A stretch of 64,000 nt of DNA from an uncultured Oscillospiraceae bacterium (GCA_934512135.1 CAKSWT010000001.1:1-64000), one strand, 5' to 3'. Positions 16,192 to 25,794 are shown, counted from the stretch's first letter. Numbers and translations: made by a program. The notes: generated by a model not told the origin, from the letters alone.

Positions 16192-16640
16192 GAAGCCCTG
16201 CCTCCCGGCCGAAGCGTACGGGTCATTGTCACTCTGGTCCCCTGGCCCACCTGGGATTCCACCTGCAGCTGGGACATAAACCGCTCCATAATGGTGAAGC
16301 CCATACCGCTGCGCTCCCTGCCTCCGGTGGTGTACATAGGCGTCCGGGCTGCCTTGACATCGGGGATTCCCACCCCCTGGTCCGTCACCGTGATCTCCAC
16401 GGTGTCCCCGTCAAAAAGCCTGGCCCGGATTTCTATGCGCCCCACCTTCTGAGGATAGCCGTGAACAATACAGTTGGTCACCGCCTCACTGACCGCCGTT
16501 TTAATGTCCGCCAGCTCCTCCATGGTGGGATCCAGTGCCGTGAGAAACGCCCCCACTGCCGCCCGGGCAAAGGCCTCATTACAGCTGTGACTGGGAAACT
16601 CCAGCTGCATCTCATTGTCTGGCTGCTTGGTTTCACTCAC
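16188..16640 (-). CDS. spoIIAB: Anti-sigma F factor SpoIIAB
   Basis: Serine kinase and anti-sigma factor of the GHKL ATPase fold, 150 residues. It binds SigF and phosphorylates SpoIIAA. The N box (IKTAVSEAVTNCIVHGY) and G1/G2 boxes (VTDQGVGIPDV, ERSGMGFTIMERFM) are clear. It overlaps both neighbours by 4 bp (ATGA), so the three proteins are made in step, which matters for the partner switch. Confidence 0.97.
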   Translation of the reverse strand: MSETKQPDNEMQLEFPSHSCNEAFARAAVGAFLTALDPTMEELADIKTAVSEAVTNCIVHGYPQKVGRIEIRARLFDGDTVEITVTDQGVGIPDVKAARTPMYTTGGRERSGMGFTIMERFMSQLQVESQVGQGTRVTMTRTLRPGGRAS

Positions 16641-16957
16641 CGCTTTCCGCCTCCTCTCACCTCTGCAATCTGCTCAATGCCTGCCGCCTTCAGCACCTTC
16701 ATCGGCTGGTCCTGCACATTGGACAGCACCAGCTTTCCGCCAATCTCCCGCATACGGCGGAGGGCGGAGATCACAATGGCGATCCCCGAAGAGTCCATAA
16801 ACGTCACATCCCGAAAATCCAAGATGCATGTTTTCGGAAGGTAGGCTTCGATTTTCTCCGAGATGGTTTTCATGGCATGGCGGGCCTCATGATGGTCAAT
16901 CTCCCCGGACAGGGTAATGGTCATCTGCTTGTCCTGGAGAAAGCTCCTGATGTACAT
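16637..16957 (-). CDS. spoIIAA: Anti-anti-sigma factor SpoIIAA
   Basis: STAS-domain protein of 106 residues that, when dephosphorylated by SpoIIE, binds SpoIIAB and frees SigF. The phosphorylation site is a serine of the DSSG motif (residues 55-58) in FRDVTFMDSSGIAIVISAL. GGGAGGG lies 6 nt before the ATG. First gene of the spoIIA operon. I could not find a convincing SigH promoter in the 90 bp upstream, which also hold the folC terminator; a TATAAT-like box near 16990 lacks a good -35. Confidence 0.95.
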   Translation of the reverse strand: MYIRSFLQDKQMTITLSGEIDHHEARHAMKTISEKIEAYLPKTCILDFRDVTFMDSSGIAIVISALRRMREIGGKLVLSNVQDQPMKVLKAAGIEQIAEVRGGGKR

Positions 16958-16993
16958 ACATGTCCCTCCCGTTTGATCTTTTCACTCTGAATT

Positions 16994-17037
16994 ATAAAAA
17001 AAAGACACGGCACATACCGTCGAAGCATGTACCGTGT
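16994..17037 (-). terminator. folC terminator
   Basis: Minus-strand 11-bp stem (ACACGG start, one G-T pair) with an eight-T run at 16996-17003. Confidence 0.85.
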
Positions 17038-17047
17038 GAAAATTTTA

Positions 17048-18286
17048 TTACAGCGCCCCAATGGCCGCTCCCGCCCCGTAGACCGACCCGCAGACCACAA
17101 TTAGATCCTCCGGCCCGGCCAGCTCCCTGGCCAGTGCAATGCCAGCCTCTGTATCTGCGGCGGTTCTGGTCGGGCAGTAGGGTGCCGCCTCCCGGGCCAG
17201 CTCCTCCGGGGGCAGGGACCGGGGCAGGGACACCGTGGTGGCCACCAGCAGCCTACAGCGCTTTGCCACCATGGGCACGCAGCCTTGGTGATCCTTGTCC
17301 CGCATCATGGACATCACCGCGATCTTCCTGCGGTTTGGAAACAGCCGGTCCAAGGTCTCGCAGAGGGCCGCGATTCCCGCCGGATTATGCCCTGCGTCAA
17401 TCAACAGCCCAGGGGCCACATACTGGAGCCGTCCCGGCCAGGACACCTGGGAAAAGCCCTGCCGAATGGTCTCTGCATCCAGGCCCAGCTGACGGCACAC
17501 GGACCATGCCGCCGCCGCATTGTCCCCCTGAAACCGCCCCAGCAGGGGCAGCGACACCGGGACGCCGTCCAATGTCAGCCTTTGGCCGTGGCAGTCGTCG
17601 TCTCTCCGGCTCCAGGAGGCCGCCGGAATCAGCAGGCACCCCAGGCCTTTTGCCGTCTCCCGGATGACCTCCTCTGCGCCAGGCTCCTGCGGCGCCATAA
17701 CCACCGGGCAGCCGGGCTTGAGGATCCCCGCCTTTTCCCGGGCAATCTCCTCCACCGTGTTTCCCAGCACCCCGGTATGGTCCAGGGAAATGGAGGTGAT
17801 GCAGCAGACCGCCGGGGCGGAGATTACATTGGTGGCGTCACAGCGGCCGCCTAGTCCAACCTCGATCACCCCATAATCCACCTCTGCCATGGCAAAGGCC
17901 GTAAAGCCCAGGGCTGTGACCAGCTCAAACTCGTTGACCGCCTCAACGCCCTCCCGCTCCAGCTCATCCTCCGCCGCCATCACCTGCTGGTAGCAGGCAG
18001 TCAGCAGTTCCTTGGAAATCATCTCCCGGTTGATTTGGATCCGCTCCCGAAAGTCCACCAGATAGGGGGACGTGAACAACCCCACCCGATATCCCGCCTG
18101 CCGCAGCGCCGATTCCACCAGGGCGCAGGTACTCCCCTTCCCGTTGGTCCCGGCCACATGAACGCAGCGGACTCGATTCTGAGGATTCCCCAGCCGCTCC
18201 ATCAGCCGCCGGATCCGCTCCAGGGAGGCTGTGGAGGAAAAGGTCTTTCTCCTGTGAATCCCTTGAAGCACTTCTGCATATTCCAT
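17048..18286 (-). CDS. folC: Folylpolyglutamate/dihydrofolate synthase
   Basis: Adds glutamate to dihydropteroate or folates, in the Mur-ligase fold. The 412-residue protein shows the ATP loop (VAGTNGKGST), SPYLVDFRERIQIN, the Mur-type YGVIEVGLGGRCDATNVI and ISLDHTGVLGNTVEEIAREKAGI, and the linker DAGHNPAG. The ATG at 18286 follows AAGGAGG by 8 nt; the frame extends 18 codons upstream without a better site. It follows valS by about 57 bp without a terminator, the valS-folC order found in many Firmicutes, so it probably shares the valine T-box transcript. Confidence 0.96.
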   Translation of the reverse strand: MEYAEVLQGIHRRKTFSSTASLERIRRLMERLGNPQNRVRCVHVAGTNGKGSTCALVESALRQAGYRVGLFTSPYLVDFRERIQINREMISKELLTACYQQVMAAEDELEREGVEAVNEFELVTALGFTAFAMAEVDYGVIEVGLGGRCDATNVISAPAVCCITSISLDHTGVLGNTVEEIAREKAGILKPGCPVVMAPQEPGAEEVIRETAKGLGCLLIPAASWSRRDDDCHGQRLTLDGVPVSLPLLGRFQGDNAAAAWSVCRQLGLDAETIRQGFSQVSWPGRLQYVAPGLLIDAGHNPAGIAALCETLDRLFPNRRKIAVMSMMRDKDHQGCVPMVAKRCRLLVATTVSLPRSLPPEELAREAAPYCPTRTAADTEAGIALARELAGPEDLIVVCGSVYGAGAAIGAL

Positions 18287-18343
18287 ATGACCATCCTCCT
18301 TGCAAGGCCGCCGGCAGAAACTGTCGGCGGCCTTGGTCATGCG

Positions 18344-20974
18344 TTATCCCAGCTTCTGAAGGCTCTCCTCCAGCTGTGCGATGAGACTGCGGAGCTTCTC
18401 CGCCTTGTCCCGCTCGTTGCTGACCACCTGCTCCGGCGCCTTGGACAGGAATCCGGGGTTGGACAGCTTTTTCTCAATGCCCTCCAGTGCCTTGCGGTTT
18501 TTGGTCAGCTCCTTATCTACCCGCTGACGCTCCTTCTCCAGGTCCACCAGCTGGTCCATGGGCATAAACATCTTTGCGTCATGGGTGACGCAGGACACCA
18601 TGCCGTCAGCCCCCTCCGGGTTCTCCTGGCCGATTACCAGCTGATCTGCATAAGCCAGCTTGGTGATAAACGCCTGGCCCTGCCGGAACACATCCTGCTT
18701 CTCCGTGACGATATACAGCGTGGACTTCTTGCTGGGGGGCACGTTCATTTCGGCGCGGCGGTTCCGCACGGCCCGAATGGCATCCATAATGCTCTCCATA
18801 GAGGCCTCTTCCTGGGGGAAATCCAAGGCCTCGGAGCAGGTGGGCCACTGGGCCACCATAATGCTCTGGCCCTCATGGGGAATGGCCTGCCAGATTTCCT
18901 CGGTAAGGAAGGGCATATAGGGGTGCAGCAGACGGAGGAATTGATCGAGCACATACACCAGAACCTGCTGTGCCACGGTTTTGCTCTCCTGATCGTCGGC
19001 GTAAAGCCGGGCCTTGGTGAGCTCGATATACCAGTCGCAGTAGTTGTCCCAGATGAAGTCGTAGATCTTCTGAACGGCGACTCCCAGCTCGTATTTGTCC
19101 ATGTTCTCGGTGACCTCTGCGATCAGACGATTGAGCTTGGAGAGAATCCACTTATCCTCCTGCTCCAAATGCTCCAGCGCCGGCAGCTGGTTCTTCTCGA
19201 TGGTGAGGTTCATCATCACATACCGGCTGGCATTCCAGATCTTATTGGCAAAGTTCCGCATGGCCTCGCAGCGCTCCACATAGAAGCGCATGTCGTTTCC
19301 GGGGCTGTTCCCTGTGATCATATTCATACGCAGGGCATCGGCGCCGTACTGCTCCACCATGTCCAGCGGATCAATGCCGTTGCCCAGGGACTTGCTCATT
19401 TTCCGTCCCTGATTGTCCCGCACCAAGCCGTGGATAAACACGGTGTGGAAGGGCGTTCTTCCTGTCTGCTCGCAGCCGGAGAATATCATTCTCGCCACCC
19501 AGAAGAAGATAATGTCGTAGCCCGTGACCAGCACATCCGTGGGATAGAAATACTGCAAATCCTCGGTGTTCTCCGGCCAGCCCAGGGTTTCAAAGGGCCA
19601 CAGTGCCGAGGAGAACCAGGTGTCCAGCACGTCCTCCTCCCGGACAATGTGCTCAGAGCCGCAGTGGCAGCACTGGGTGGGGTCCTCCCGAGCCACCGTA
19701 TACTCTCCGCAGTCCTGGCATTTCCAGGCCGGGATCTGATGACCCCACCAGAGCTGGCGGGAAATACACCAGTCGTGGACGTTCTCCATCCAGTTCAGAT
19801 AGGTTTTGGAGAAGCGATCCGGAACAAACTTGGTCTCGCCGTCCTCCACCACCCGGATGGCCTCCTTGGCCAGAGGCTCCATTTTCACAAACCACTGGGC
19901 GGAGATCAGCGGCTCCACGTCGTTGTGGCAGCGGTAGCAGGTGGAGACATTATGGGTGTAGTCCTCAACCTTCTCCAGATACCCCTGCTCCTCCAGGTCG
20001 GCAACAACCTGCTTCCGGCACGCATACCGGTCCATGCCCTGGTAGGGGCCGCCATTCTCGTTGATCTTCCCGTCATCTCCGATAACCCGGATGATCTCCA
20101 GATTGTGTCGCTGGCCCACCTCGAAGTCGTTGGGATCATGGGCGGGGGTCATCTTCACGCAGCCGGTGCCGAAGTCCATCTCCACATACTCATCGGCCAC
20201 AATGGGAATCTCCCGGTTCATTATGGGGAGAATGCAGGTCTTGCCCACCAGGTCCTGATAGCGGTCGTCGTTGGGGTTCACGGCCACACCGGTATCGCCC
20301 ATCATGGTCTCCGGCCGGGTGGTCGCCACCACCAGATATTTGCCGGGCTGATCCTTGATGGGATACCGAAGATGCCAGAGCTTTCCGGGCTTCTCCGCAT
20401 ACTCCACCTCGGCATCAGACAGCGCCGTCCGGCAGTGGGGACACCAGTTGATAATACGGCTGCCCTTATAGATATAGCCCTTTTCATAGAGCCGTACAAA
20501 GACCTCCCGCACTGCCTTGGAGCATCCCTCATCCATGGTAAACCGGTGCCGTTCCCAGTCACAGGAGGATCCCAGCGTCCGCTGCTGCTGGACAATCCGG
20601 TCGCCATACTTGTTCTTCCAGTCCCAGACCCGCTCCAGGAATTTCTCCCGGCCCAGGTCATAGCGGGTCAGGCCCTCCTTGCGGAGCTCCTCCTCCACCT
20701 TGATCTGGGTGGCAATGCCCGCATGGTCGCAGCCTGGCACCCACAGCGCCGCATAGCCCTGCATCCGCTTAAAGCGGGTCAGAATGTCCTGGAGGGTGCA
20801 GTCCATGGCGTGACCCATGTGCAGCTGCCCCGTCACATTGGGAGGGGGCATAACAATGGTAAAGGGCTTTTTCTCCGGATCCCGCTGGGTGTGGAAATAT
20901 CCGCCCTGCTCCCACATGGCGTAGATGCTGGATTCCACCTGCTTCGGGTCATAGATCTTTGGCAGTTCTTTCAT
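18344..20974 (-). CDS. valS: Valyl-tRNA synthetase
   Basis: Class I synthetase charging tRNA-Val, 876 residues. The HIGH-type motif is PPPNVTGQLHMGHA (near residue 40), the KMSKS motif is GRKMSKSLGNGIDP, the editing domain lies between (TTRPETMMGDTGVAVNP), and the C-terminal coiled coil (DLEKERQRVDKELTKNRKAL) is typical of ValRS. The ATG at 20974 follows AAGGAG by about 8 nt; further upstream reading runs into the T-box and is not coding. Expression is governed by the T-box leader. Confidence 0.98.
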   Translation of the reverse strand: MKELPKIYDPKQVESSIYAMWEQGGYFHTQRDPEKKPFTIVMPPPNVTGQLHMGHAMDCTLQDILTRFKRMQGYAALWVPGCDHAGIATQIKVEEELRKEGLTRYDLGREKFLERVWDWKNKYGDRIVQQQRTLGSSCDWERHRFTMDEGCSKAVREVFVRLYEKGYIYKGSRIINWCPHCRTALSDAEVEYAEKPGKLWHLRYPIKDQPGKYLVVATTRPETMMGDTGVAVNPNDDRYQDLVGKTCILPIMNREIPIVADEYVEMDFGTGCVKMTPAHDPNDFEVGQRHNLEIIRVIGDDGKINENGGPYQGMDRYACRKQVVADLEEQGYLEKVEDYTHNVSTCYRCHNDVEPLISAQWFVKMEPLAKEAIRVVEDGETKFVPDRFSKTYLNWMENVHDWCISRQLWWGHQIPAWKCQDCGEYTVAREDPTQCCHCGSEHIVREEDVLDTWFSSALWPFETLGWPENTEDLQYFYPTDVLVTGYDIIFFWVARMIFSGCEQTGRTPFHTVFIHGLVRDNQGRKMSKSLGNGIDPLDMVEQYGADALRMNMITGNSPGNDMRFYVERCEAMRNFANKIWNASRYVMMNLTIEKNQLPALEHLEQEDKWILSKLNRLIAEVTENMDKYELGVAVQKIYDFIWDNYCDWYIELTKARLYADDQESKTVAQQVLVYVLDQFLRLLHPYMPFLTEEIWQAIPHEGQSIMVAQWPTCSEALDFPQEEASMESIMDAIRAVRNRRAEMNVPPSKKSTLYIVTEKQDVFRQGQAFITKLAYADQLVIGQENPEGADGMVSCVTHDAKMFMPMDQLVDLEKERQRVDKELTKNRKALEGIEKKLSNPGFLSKAPEQVVSNERDKAEKLRSLIAQLEESLQKLG

Positions 20975-20995
20975 AACGTCATCTCCTTTGCATAC

Positions 20996-21232
20996 GAAAA
21001 CGCCCTGAACAGAAGCTCTGTTCAGGGCGAAAATTCCGCGGTACCACCTGAATTCGGCCCAAGGGCCGCACTCTTGCCTCAATAACGGGAGGACCCGGCA
21101 TTCCCTACTGTTGTTCGGGAATGCGGCTCAAAAGCGACCTTCAACCGCCGTTCCCGCAGGACTTCCACCAGCCGCCTGCTCTCTTGAGGGTATGACGATT
21201 TACTCTTCTTTCTCACAGCCTGTATCATATAG
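20996..21232 (-). promoter_or_regulatory. T-box riboswitch (Val) upstream of valS
   Basis: Minus-strand leader with the conserved T-box core AGGTGGTACCGCGG (21036-21049), a stem I region, and a 13-bp terminator hairpin ending in TTTTC (20996-21029). The specifier is read as GTC (21138 down to 21136) within GAAGGTCGC, a valine codon. Uncharged tRNA-Val would pair with the specifier and the T-box, form the antiterminator and switch valS on. Confidence 0.93.
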
Positions 21233-21237
21233 ATATT

Positions 21238-21266
21238 ATTTTATCCTGTTCCGAGGTGCTTGTCAA
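21238..21266 (-). promoter_or_regulatory. valS promoter
   Basis: Minus-strand TTGACA (21261-21266), 17 bp, TAAAAT (21238-21243). It lies partly within the 30-bp gap after the phosphoglucomutase gene stop, just upstream of the T-box. Confidence 0.8.
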
Positions 21267-21274
21267 TCCCCCAC

Positions 21275-23020
21275 TTACAGAATTCCGAACCGCTCCATGG
21301 CCTGGGCCACATCCTCGGTCATGGCCTTTCGCAGCTGCTCTGCCTCCGCCTCCTGGGCCGCCACGGCGAAATAATAGACCTTGAGCTTCGGCTCCGTGCC
21401 GGAGGGCCGGAGGATCACCTGGCTGCCTCCCGTCAGGCGGAAGGAGAGTACATTGGACTTGGGGAAGTCCAGGGCCGTTTGTGCACCGGTTCGGCAGTCC
21501 GTGGATACTCCCTCCCGGTAGTCGTCCATGCCGGTCACCTCTATGCCGGCCACTTTCTGGAGGGGCTTCTCCCGCAGGCTGTCGATAAAGTCGGCACAGC
21601 GCTGCTTGCCGGCCTCTCCGTCCAGCTCCACCGACACCACCTGGGTCTTATAGTAGCCATAGCTTTGATAGAGCCGCTCCATTTTGTCCTTCAGGCTGAT
21701 GCCGTCGAGCTTGCAGGCCGCTGCCAGCTCCACCGCCAGCACACAGGCCACCTGGGCATCCTTGTCCCGGACATAGGTTCCCTTTAGGAAGCCACAGCTC
21801 TCCTCAAAGGCAAATACCTCCTGCCTCTCCTTCCCTTGGCGCTCCAGCTCCAGGATGGTGCTGCCGATATACTTGAAGCCGGTGAGCACATCAATGGTCC
21901 GGCATCCATAGCGGTCCCCGATATTCCTCACCATCGGCGTGGTCACAATGCTTTTAATGCACTGTGCCTCCTTGGGAAGATCACCCCGCCGGAGCCGGTT
22001 GTTGAGGATATACTCCAGCAGCATGCACCCGAACTCGTTGCCGGTAAACCGATGCAGCGTCACACGACCGGATTCCTCCCGCTCCGGCACCGCCACCGCC
22101 ATTCGGTCGGCGTCGGGGTCCGTGGCCAGAATCAGATCATAATCCGGTGCTCCAGGCGCAGACAGCTGCTGCAGCGCCGCGTCAAAGGCCGCCGCAGTCT
22201 CCGGATTGGGATAGGGGCAGGTGGGAAAATTCCCATCCGGCGTGGCCTGGGCGGCCACCACGTCATAGGTTACCTGAAGCCGATCCAGCAATGCCGTCAC
22301 CGGGGTCAGTCCCGTCCCGTGGAGCGGCGTATAGAGCACCCGCAGTCCGGACACCGGGATCAGCGGGGCACAGAGGCTCTCTCCCAGCACGGCAGCATAG
22401 TAGCTTTCATCGATGCCCTCATCCAGCAGTTCAATCTCTCCCCGCTCCAGAAGATCTCCGAAGGTTTCCTTTCCCTGCGACAGCATGGGAACCTCCAACA
22501 TCCGCCGGAACACCTCCGCCGCAGGTCCATCCGTCTGCTGACAGCCATCGCTGCCATAGCACTTCATGCCGTTGTAGGCCGCAGGGTTGTGGCTGGCCGT
22601 CATAACCACACCGCCTCCGGTTTTGAGATGCCGCACCGCAAAAGACAGCATGGGGGTGGGCGCCGGCTGAGGGTAGAAATAGACATGGATGCCCTCCTCT
22701 GCCAGTGCCACGGCGCATACCTCGGCAAATTCCCGGGAGTGGTTCCGGGTGTCGTAGGCGATGGCACAGGTGTCCGGTAGATCCGCCGCCTTGATATATT
22801 GTCCATAGGCCAGGGCAGCCCGGCGCACGGTATAGACATTCATACGGTCTGTCCCGGCCCCCATAATTCCACGGAGTCCCGCCGTTCCAAAGGTCAAATC
22901 TCCGCCGAAGCGGGACTGGATTTCCGCCGGTTCCTGTTGAATCCGGCAGAGCTCCCGGCCGATGTCCGTATCCCCGGGCACCTCCGCCAGCCAAAGCTCA
23001 AATTTCTGTTCAGCAGTCAA
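21275..23020 (-). CDS. Phosphoglucomutase/phosphomannomutase (PgcA type)
   Basis: Interconverts hexose 1- and 6-phosphates, supplying UDP-glucose and related precursors. About 581 residues. The phosphoserine loop is GGGVVMTASHNPAAYNGMKCYG, the metal loop is ATDPDADRMAVAV, the sugar loop appears as EESCGFLKG, and the phosphate loop as RPSGTEPKLKVY. Start: the ATG at 23047 is part of the -10 box (TATAATGG) and cannot be translated from this promoter. The TTG at 23020 lies 9 nt after AAAGGAG and is the likely start. Monocistronic after the clpB terminator. Confidence 0.93.
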   Translation of the reverse strand: MTAEQKFELWLAEVPGDTDIGRELCRIQQEPAEIQSRFGGDLTFGTAGLRGIMGAGTDRMNVYTVRRAALAYGQYIKAADLPDTCAIAYDTRNHSREFAEVCAVALAEEGIHVYFYPQPAPTPMLSFAVRHLKTGGGVVMTASHNPAAYNGMKCYGSDGCQQTDGPAAEVFRRMLEVPMLSQGKETFGDLLERGEIELLDEGIDESYYAAVLGESLCAPLIPVSGLRVLYTPLHGTGLTPVTALLDRLQVTYDVVAAQATPDGNFPTCPYPNPETAAAFDAALQQLSAPGAPDYDLILATDPDADRMAVAVPEREESGRVTLHRFTGNEFGCMLLEYILNNRLRRGDLPKEAQCIKSIVTTPMVRNIGDRYGCRTIDVLTGFKYIGSTILELERQGKERQEVFAFEESCGFLKGTYVRDKDAQVACVLAVELAAACKLDGISLKDKMERLYQSYGYYKTQVVSVELDGEAGKQRCADFIDSLREKPLQKVAGIEVTGMDDYREGVSTDCRTGAQTALDFPKSNVLSFRLTGGSQVILRPSGTEPKLKVYYFAVAAQEAEAEQLRKAMTEDVAQAMERFGIL

Positions 23021-23045
23021 GTATATCAACTCCTTTGTCCTCTCC

Positions 23046-23074
23046 ATTATACCGATTCTGCCCCAGGCTTGCAA
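23046..23074 (-). promoter_or_regulatory. Phosphoglucomutase promoter
   Basis: Minus-strand TTGCAA (23069-23074), 17 bp, TATAAT (23046-23051). Transcription would begin near 23040, which leaves a very short leader to the TTG start. Confidence 0.8.
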
Positions 23075-23076
23075 GG

Positions 23077-23113
23077 GAAAAATCCCGCGACATGGAATTC
23101 CATGCCGCGGGAT
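23077..23113 (-). terminator. clpB terminator
   Basis: Almost perfect 32-bp hairpin with ATCCCGCG/CGCGGGAT arms around CATGGAATTCCATG, then TTTTT on the minus strand. Confidence 0.88.
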
Positions 23114-23121
23114 CAATATTC

Positions 23122-25722
23122 TTACTGGATGGTTACCTCCAGCTCGCCCTCCTTGACGTCCACCTTCATGACGCTGCCAGGCGCCACATCTCCCACCAGA
23201 ATTTTCTTGGCGATGAGAGTTTCCACGGTATGCTGCACATACCGGCGCAGCGGCCGGGCACCATACAGCGGATCGTAGGAGGCGTCGATGATAAAGCTCT
23301 TGGCCTCCGGCGTAACCTCACAGCGAAGCTGCTGCTCCTCCAGTCTGCGGTTCAGGGCCGCCAGCTGCAGGTCGATGATGCCGGTAATGTTTTCCCGGGT
23401 CAGCGGCTTGTAGAACACAATCTCGTCAAGCCGGTTCAGGAACTCCGGACGGAAGCTCTTTTTCAGCAGCACATTCACCTGGTCCTTGGCCTCCTGGGTA
23501 ATGGAGCCGTCCGGTCCGATGCCGTCCAGCAGGTACTGAGACCCCAGGTTGGAGGTGAGGATGATAATGGTGTTTTTAAAGTCCACTGTCCGGCCCTGGG
23601 AGTCGGTGATTCGCCCGTCGTCCAGCACCTGGAGCAGAATATTGAACACATCGGGATGGGCTTTTTCCACCTCATCAAAGAGCACCACGGAATACGGTCT
23701 CCGGCGGACTGCCTCGGTGAGCTGACCGCCCTCCTCATATCCCACATATCCGGGAGGTGCGCCGATCAGTCTGGAGACACTGTATTTCTCCATATACTCC
23801 GACATATCAATTCGCACCAGATTCTTCTCATCGTCAAAGAGGCATTCCGCCAAGGCCTTTGCCAGCTCCGTTTTGCCCACACCGGTGGGACCCAGGAACA
23901 TAAAGCTGCCAATGGGCCGATTGGGATCCTGAATTCCCGCTCTGGACCGCATAATGGCCTCAGACACGCTGCGCACCGCCTCATCCTGACCGATCACACG
24001 CTTGTGGAGGGTATCCTCCAGGTGCAGGAGCTTCTCCTTTTCTCCCTCCACCAGCTTGGACACGGGGATGCCCGTCCAGCGTTCAATGATCCGCGCAATC
24101 TCGTCCTCGGTGACCTTATCCCGAAGCAGCTGGTGGGATTTGTCCCCCTGGGCCGCCTGTTCGGCCTCTGCCAGGGCCTTTTTGGCCTCCGGCAGCTTGC
24201 CATACTTCAGCTCCGCCGCATGCTCCAGGTCATAGTTCTGCTCTGCCTCCTCGATCTGACGGCCCAGCTTTTCAATCTCCTCCCGGAGCTTCTGGACCCG
24301 ACCGATGTCATTTTTCTCATTTTCCCATTGGGCCTGCATGGTTTTGAAGGTGTCGTGCTCCTCTGCCAGCTCCTTCTGGAGTTCCTTGAGACGTCCCTCG
24401 GACAGGGTATCGCTCTCCTTTTTCAGTGCGGCCTCCTCGATTTCCATTTGAATGATCTTTCTGCGGACACGGTCCAGCTCTGTGGGCATGGAATCCATCT
24501 CCGTACGAATCATGGCACAGGCCTCGTCAATCAGATCGATGGCCTTATCCGGCAAGAACCGATCGGTGATATACCGGTTGGACAGCGTGGCCGCCGCCAC
24601 AATGGCAGGGTCGGTGATTTTCACCCCGTGGAACACCTCATAGCGCTCCTTCAGGCCACGGAGAATGGCCACCGTATCTTCCACCGTAGGCTCCGACACC
24701 AATACCGTCTGGAACCGACGCTCCAGCGCAGGATCCTTTTCAATATACTGCCGATATTCATCCAGGGTGGTGGCGCCGATGCAGTGGAGCTCACCACGGG
24801 CCAGCATGGGCTTGAGGAGATTGCCGGCGTCCATGCTTCCCTCGGTTTTTCCTGCCCCCACAATGGTGTGCAGCTCATCAATAAACAGCAGGATCCGTCC
24901 TTCGCTGGCTTTTACCTCGTTGAGGACGGCCTTCAAGCGCTCCTCAAACTCGCCCCGGTATTTTGCCCCGGCCACCAGTGCACCCATATCCAGGGAGAAG
25001 ATGGTCTTGTCCTGCAAATTCTTCGGCACGTCCCCTCGAACGATCCGCTGGGCCAGCCCCTCTACAATGGCGGTCTTGCCCACACCGGGCTCACCAATGA
25101 GCACCGGGTTATTTTTGCTCTTCCGGGAGAGAATCCGGATTACATTTCGGATTTCCTCATCCCGGCCGATCACCGGGTCCATCTTCTTGTCCTTGGCCTG
25201 TTTGACCAAATCGGTTCCATACTTATTTAGGGCGTCATAGGTCCCCTCCGGGTTGTCCGTGGTGACCCGGGCGCTGCCTCGGATGGACTGGAGCGTTTTG
25301 AGACAGCCCTCACTGGTGATGCCGTAGGTTTCAAAGAGCTTTTTCATCCGGCTGTTGGCCTTGGCAATGAGGCCCAGCAGAATATGCTCCACCGAGACAT
25401 AGTCATCCTTCATGCTGTCGGCGATCTTTTCCGCCTCACTGAGGGCCGCATCCACATCCCGGTTGATATAGACCTTATCCATCTCCCGGCCGGAGCCTGT
25501 CACCGCCGGCAGCTGAGCGACCAGCTCCCGGGCCGCCGCTGTAACCGAGGGCACGGTCATGCCCATTTTGGTGAGGAGCTGGGGTACCAGCCCATCCTCC
25601 TGCATCAGCAGCGCCAAGAGAATGTGGCACTGCTCGATCTGCTGGTTGTCATGCTCCGTCGCTATATTCTGGGCCAACTGGATGGCTTCCATGGATTTCT
25701 GGGTAAACTTCTGTACATTCAT
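23122..25722 (-). CDS. clpB: ATP-dependent disaggregase ClpB
   Basis: Hsp100 chaperone that threads aggregated protein with DnaK. The 866-residue protein has the N-terminal Clp repeat domain (FTQKSMEAIQLAQNIATEH), a first AAA+ domain (GEPGVGKTAIVEGL, LFIDELHTIVGAG), the long middle coiled coil (about residues 400-530) that marks ClpB rather than ClpC, a second AAA+ domain (GPTGVGKTELAKAL, VVLFDEVEKAHPDVF) and a C-terminal small domain. A perfect CIRCE operator precedes the gene, so HrcA repression is expected. Confidence 0.98.
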   Translation of the reverse strand: MNVQKFTQKSMEAIQLAQNIATEHDNQQIEQCHILLALLMQEDGLVPQLLTKMGMTVPSVTAAARELVAQLPAVTGSGREMDKVYINRDVDAALSEAEKIADSMKDDYVSVEHILLGLIAKANSRMKKLFETYGITSEGCLKTLQSIRGSARVTTDNPEGTYDALNKYGTDLVKQAKDKKMDPVIGRDEEIRNVIRILSRKSKNNPVLIGEPGVGKTAIVEGLAQRIVRGDVPKNLQDKTIFSLDMGALVAGAKYRGEFEERLKAVLNEVKASEGRILLFIDELHTIVGAGKTEGSMDAGNLLKPMLARGELHCIGATTLDEYRQYIEKDPALERRFQTVLVSEPTVEDTVAILRGLKERYEVFHGVKITDPAIVAAATLSNRYITDRFLPDKAIDLIDEACAMIRTEMDSMPTELDRVRRKIIQMEIEEAALKKESDTLSEGRLKELQKELAEEHDTFKTMQAQWENEKNDIGRVQKLREEIEKLGRQIEEAEQNYDLEHAAELKYGKLPEAKKALAEAEQAAQGDKSHQLLRDKVTEDEIARIIERWTGIPVSKLVEGEKEKLLHLEDTLHKRVIGQDEAVRSVSEAIMRSRAGIQDPNRPIGSFMFLGPTGVGKTELAKALAECLFDDEKNLVRIDMSEYMEKYSVSRLIGAPPGYVGYEEGGQLTEAVRRRPYSVVLFDEVEKAHPDVFNILLQVLDDGRITDSQGRTVDFKNTIIILTSNLGSQYLLDGIGPDGSITQEAKDQVNVLLKKSFRPEFLNRLDEIVFYKPLTRENITGIIDLQLAALNRRLEEQQLRCEVTPEAKSFIIDASYDPLYGARPLRRYVQHTVETLIAKKILVGDVAPGSVMKVDVKEGELEVTIQ

Positions 25723-25753
25723 AAATACTGCTTCCTTTCCGCTTGGAATCTGT

Positions 25754-25780
25754 TTAGCACTCTGTGATGTAGAGTGCTAA
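25754..25780. promoter_or_regulatory. CIRCE operator (HrcA site) of clpB
   Basis: TTAGCACTC, nine-base spacer, GAGTGCTAA: an exact match to the CIRCE consensus. It lies just downstream of the promoter, in the 5' leader, where HrcA represses heat-shock genes. Confidence 0.97.
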
Positions 25781-25794
25781 TTCTCTTTGTGTCC

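Noticed and set aside
16970..16995. TATAAT-like box in front of spoIIAA
   Set aside because: It overlaps the folC terminator T-run and lacks a -35; the expected SigH pattern was not found either, so no spoIIA promoter is claimed.
18035..21085. 1016-residue open frame opposite valS, longer than valS itself
   Set aside because: ValS is clear on the minus strand with all class I motifs and a T-box. The opposite frame is open only because of GC-biased codons; it has no ribosome site and no recognisable domain.
23035..25230. 731-residue open frame opposite clpB
   Set aside because: ClpB is complete on the other strand; the antisense product is low-complexity and His/Leu-rich.
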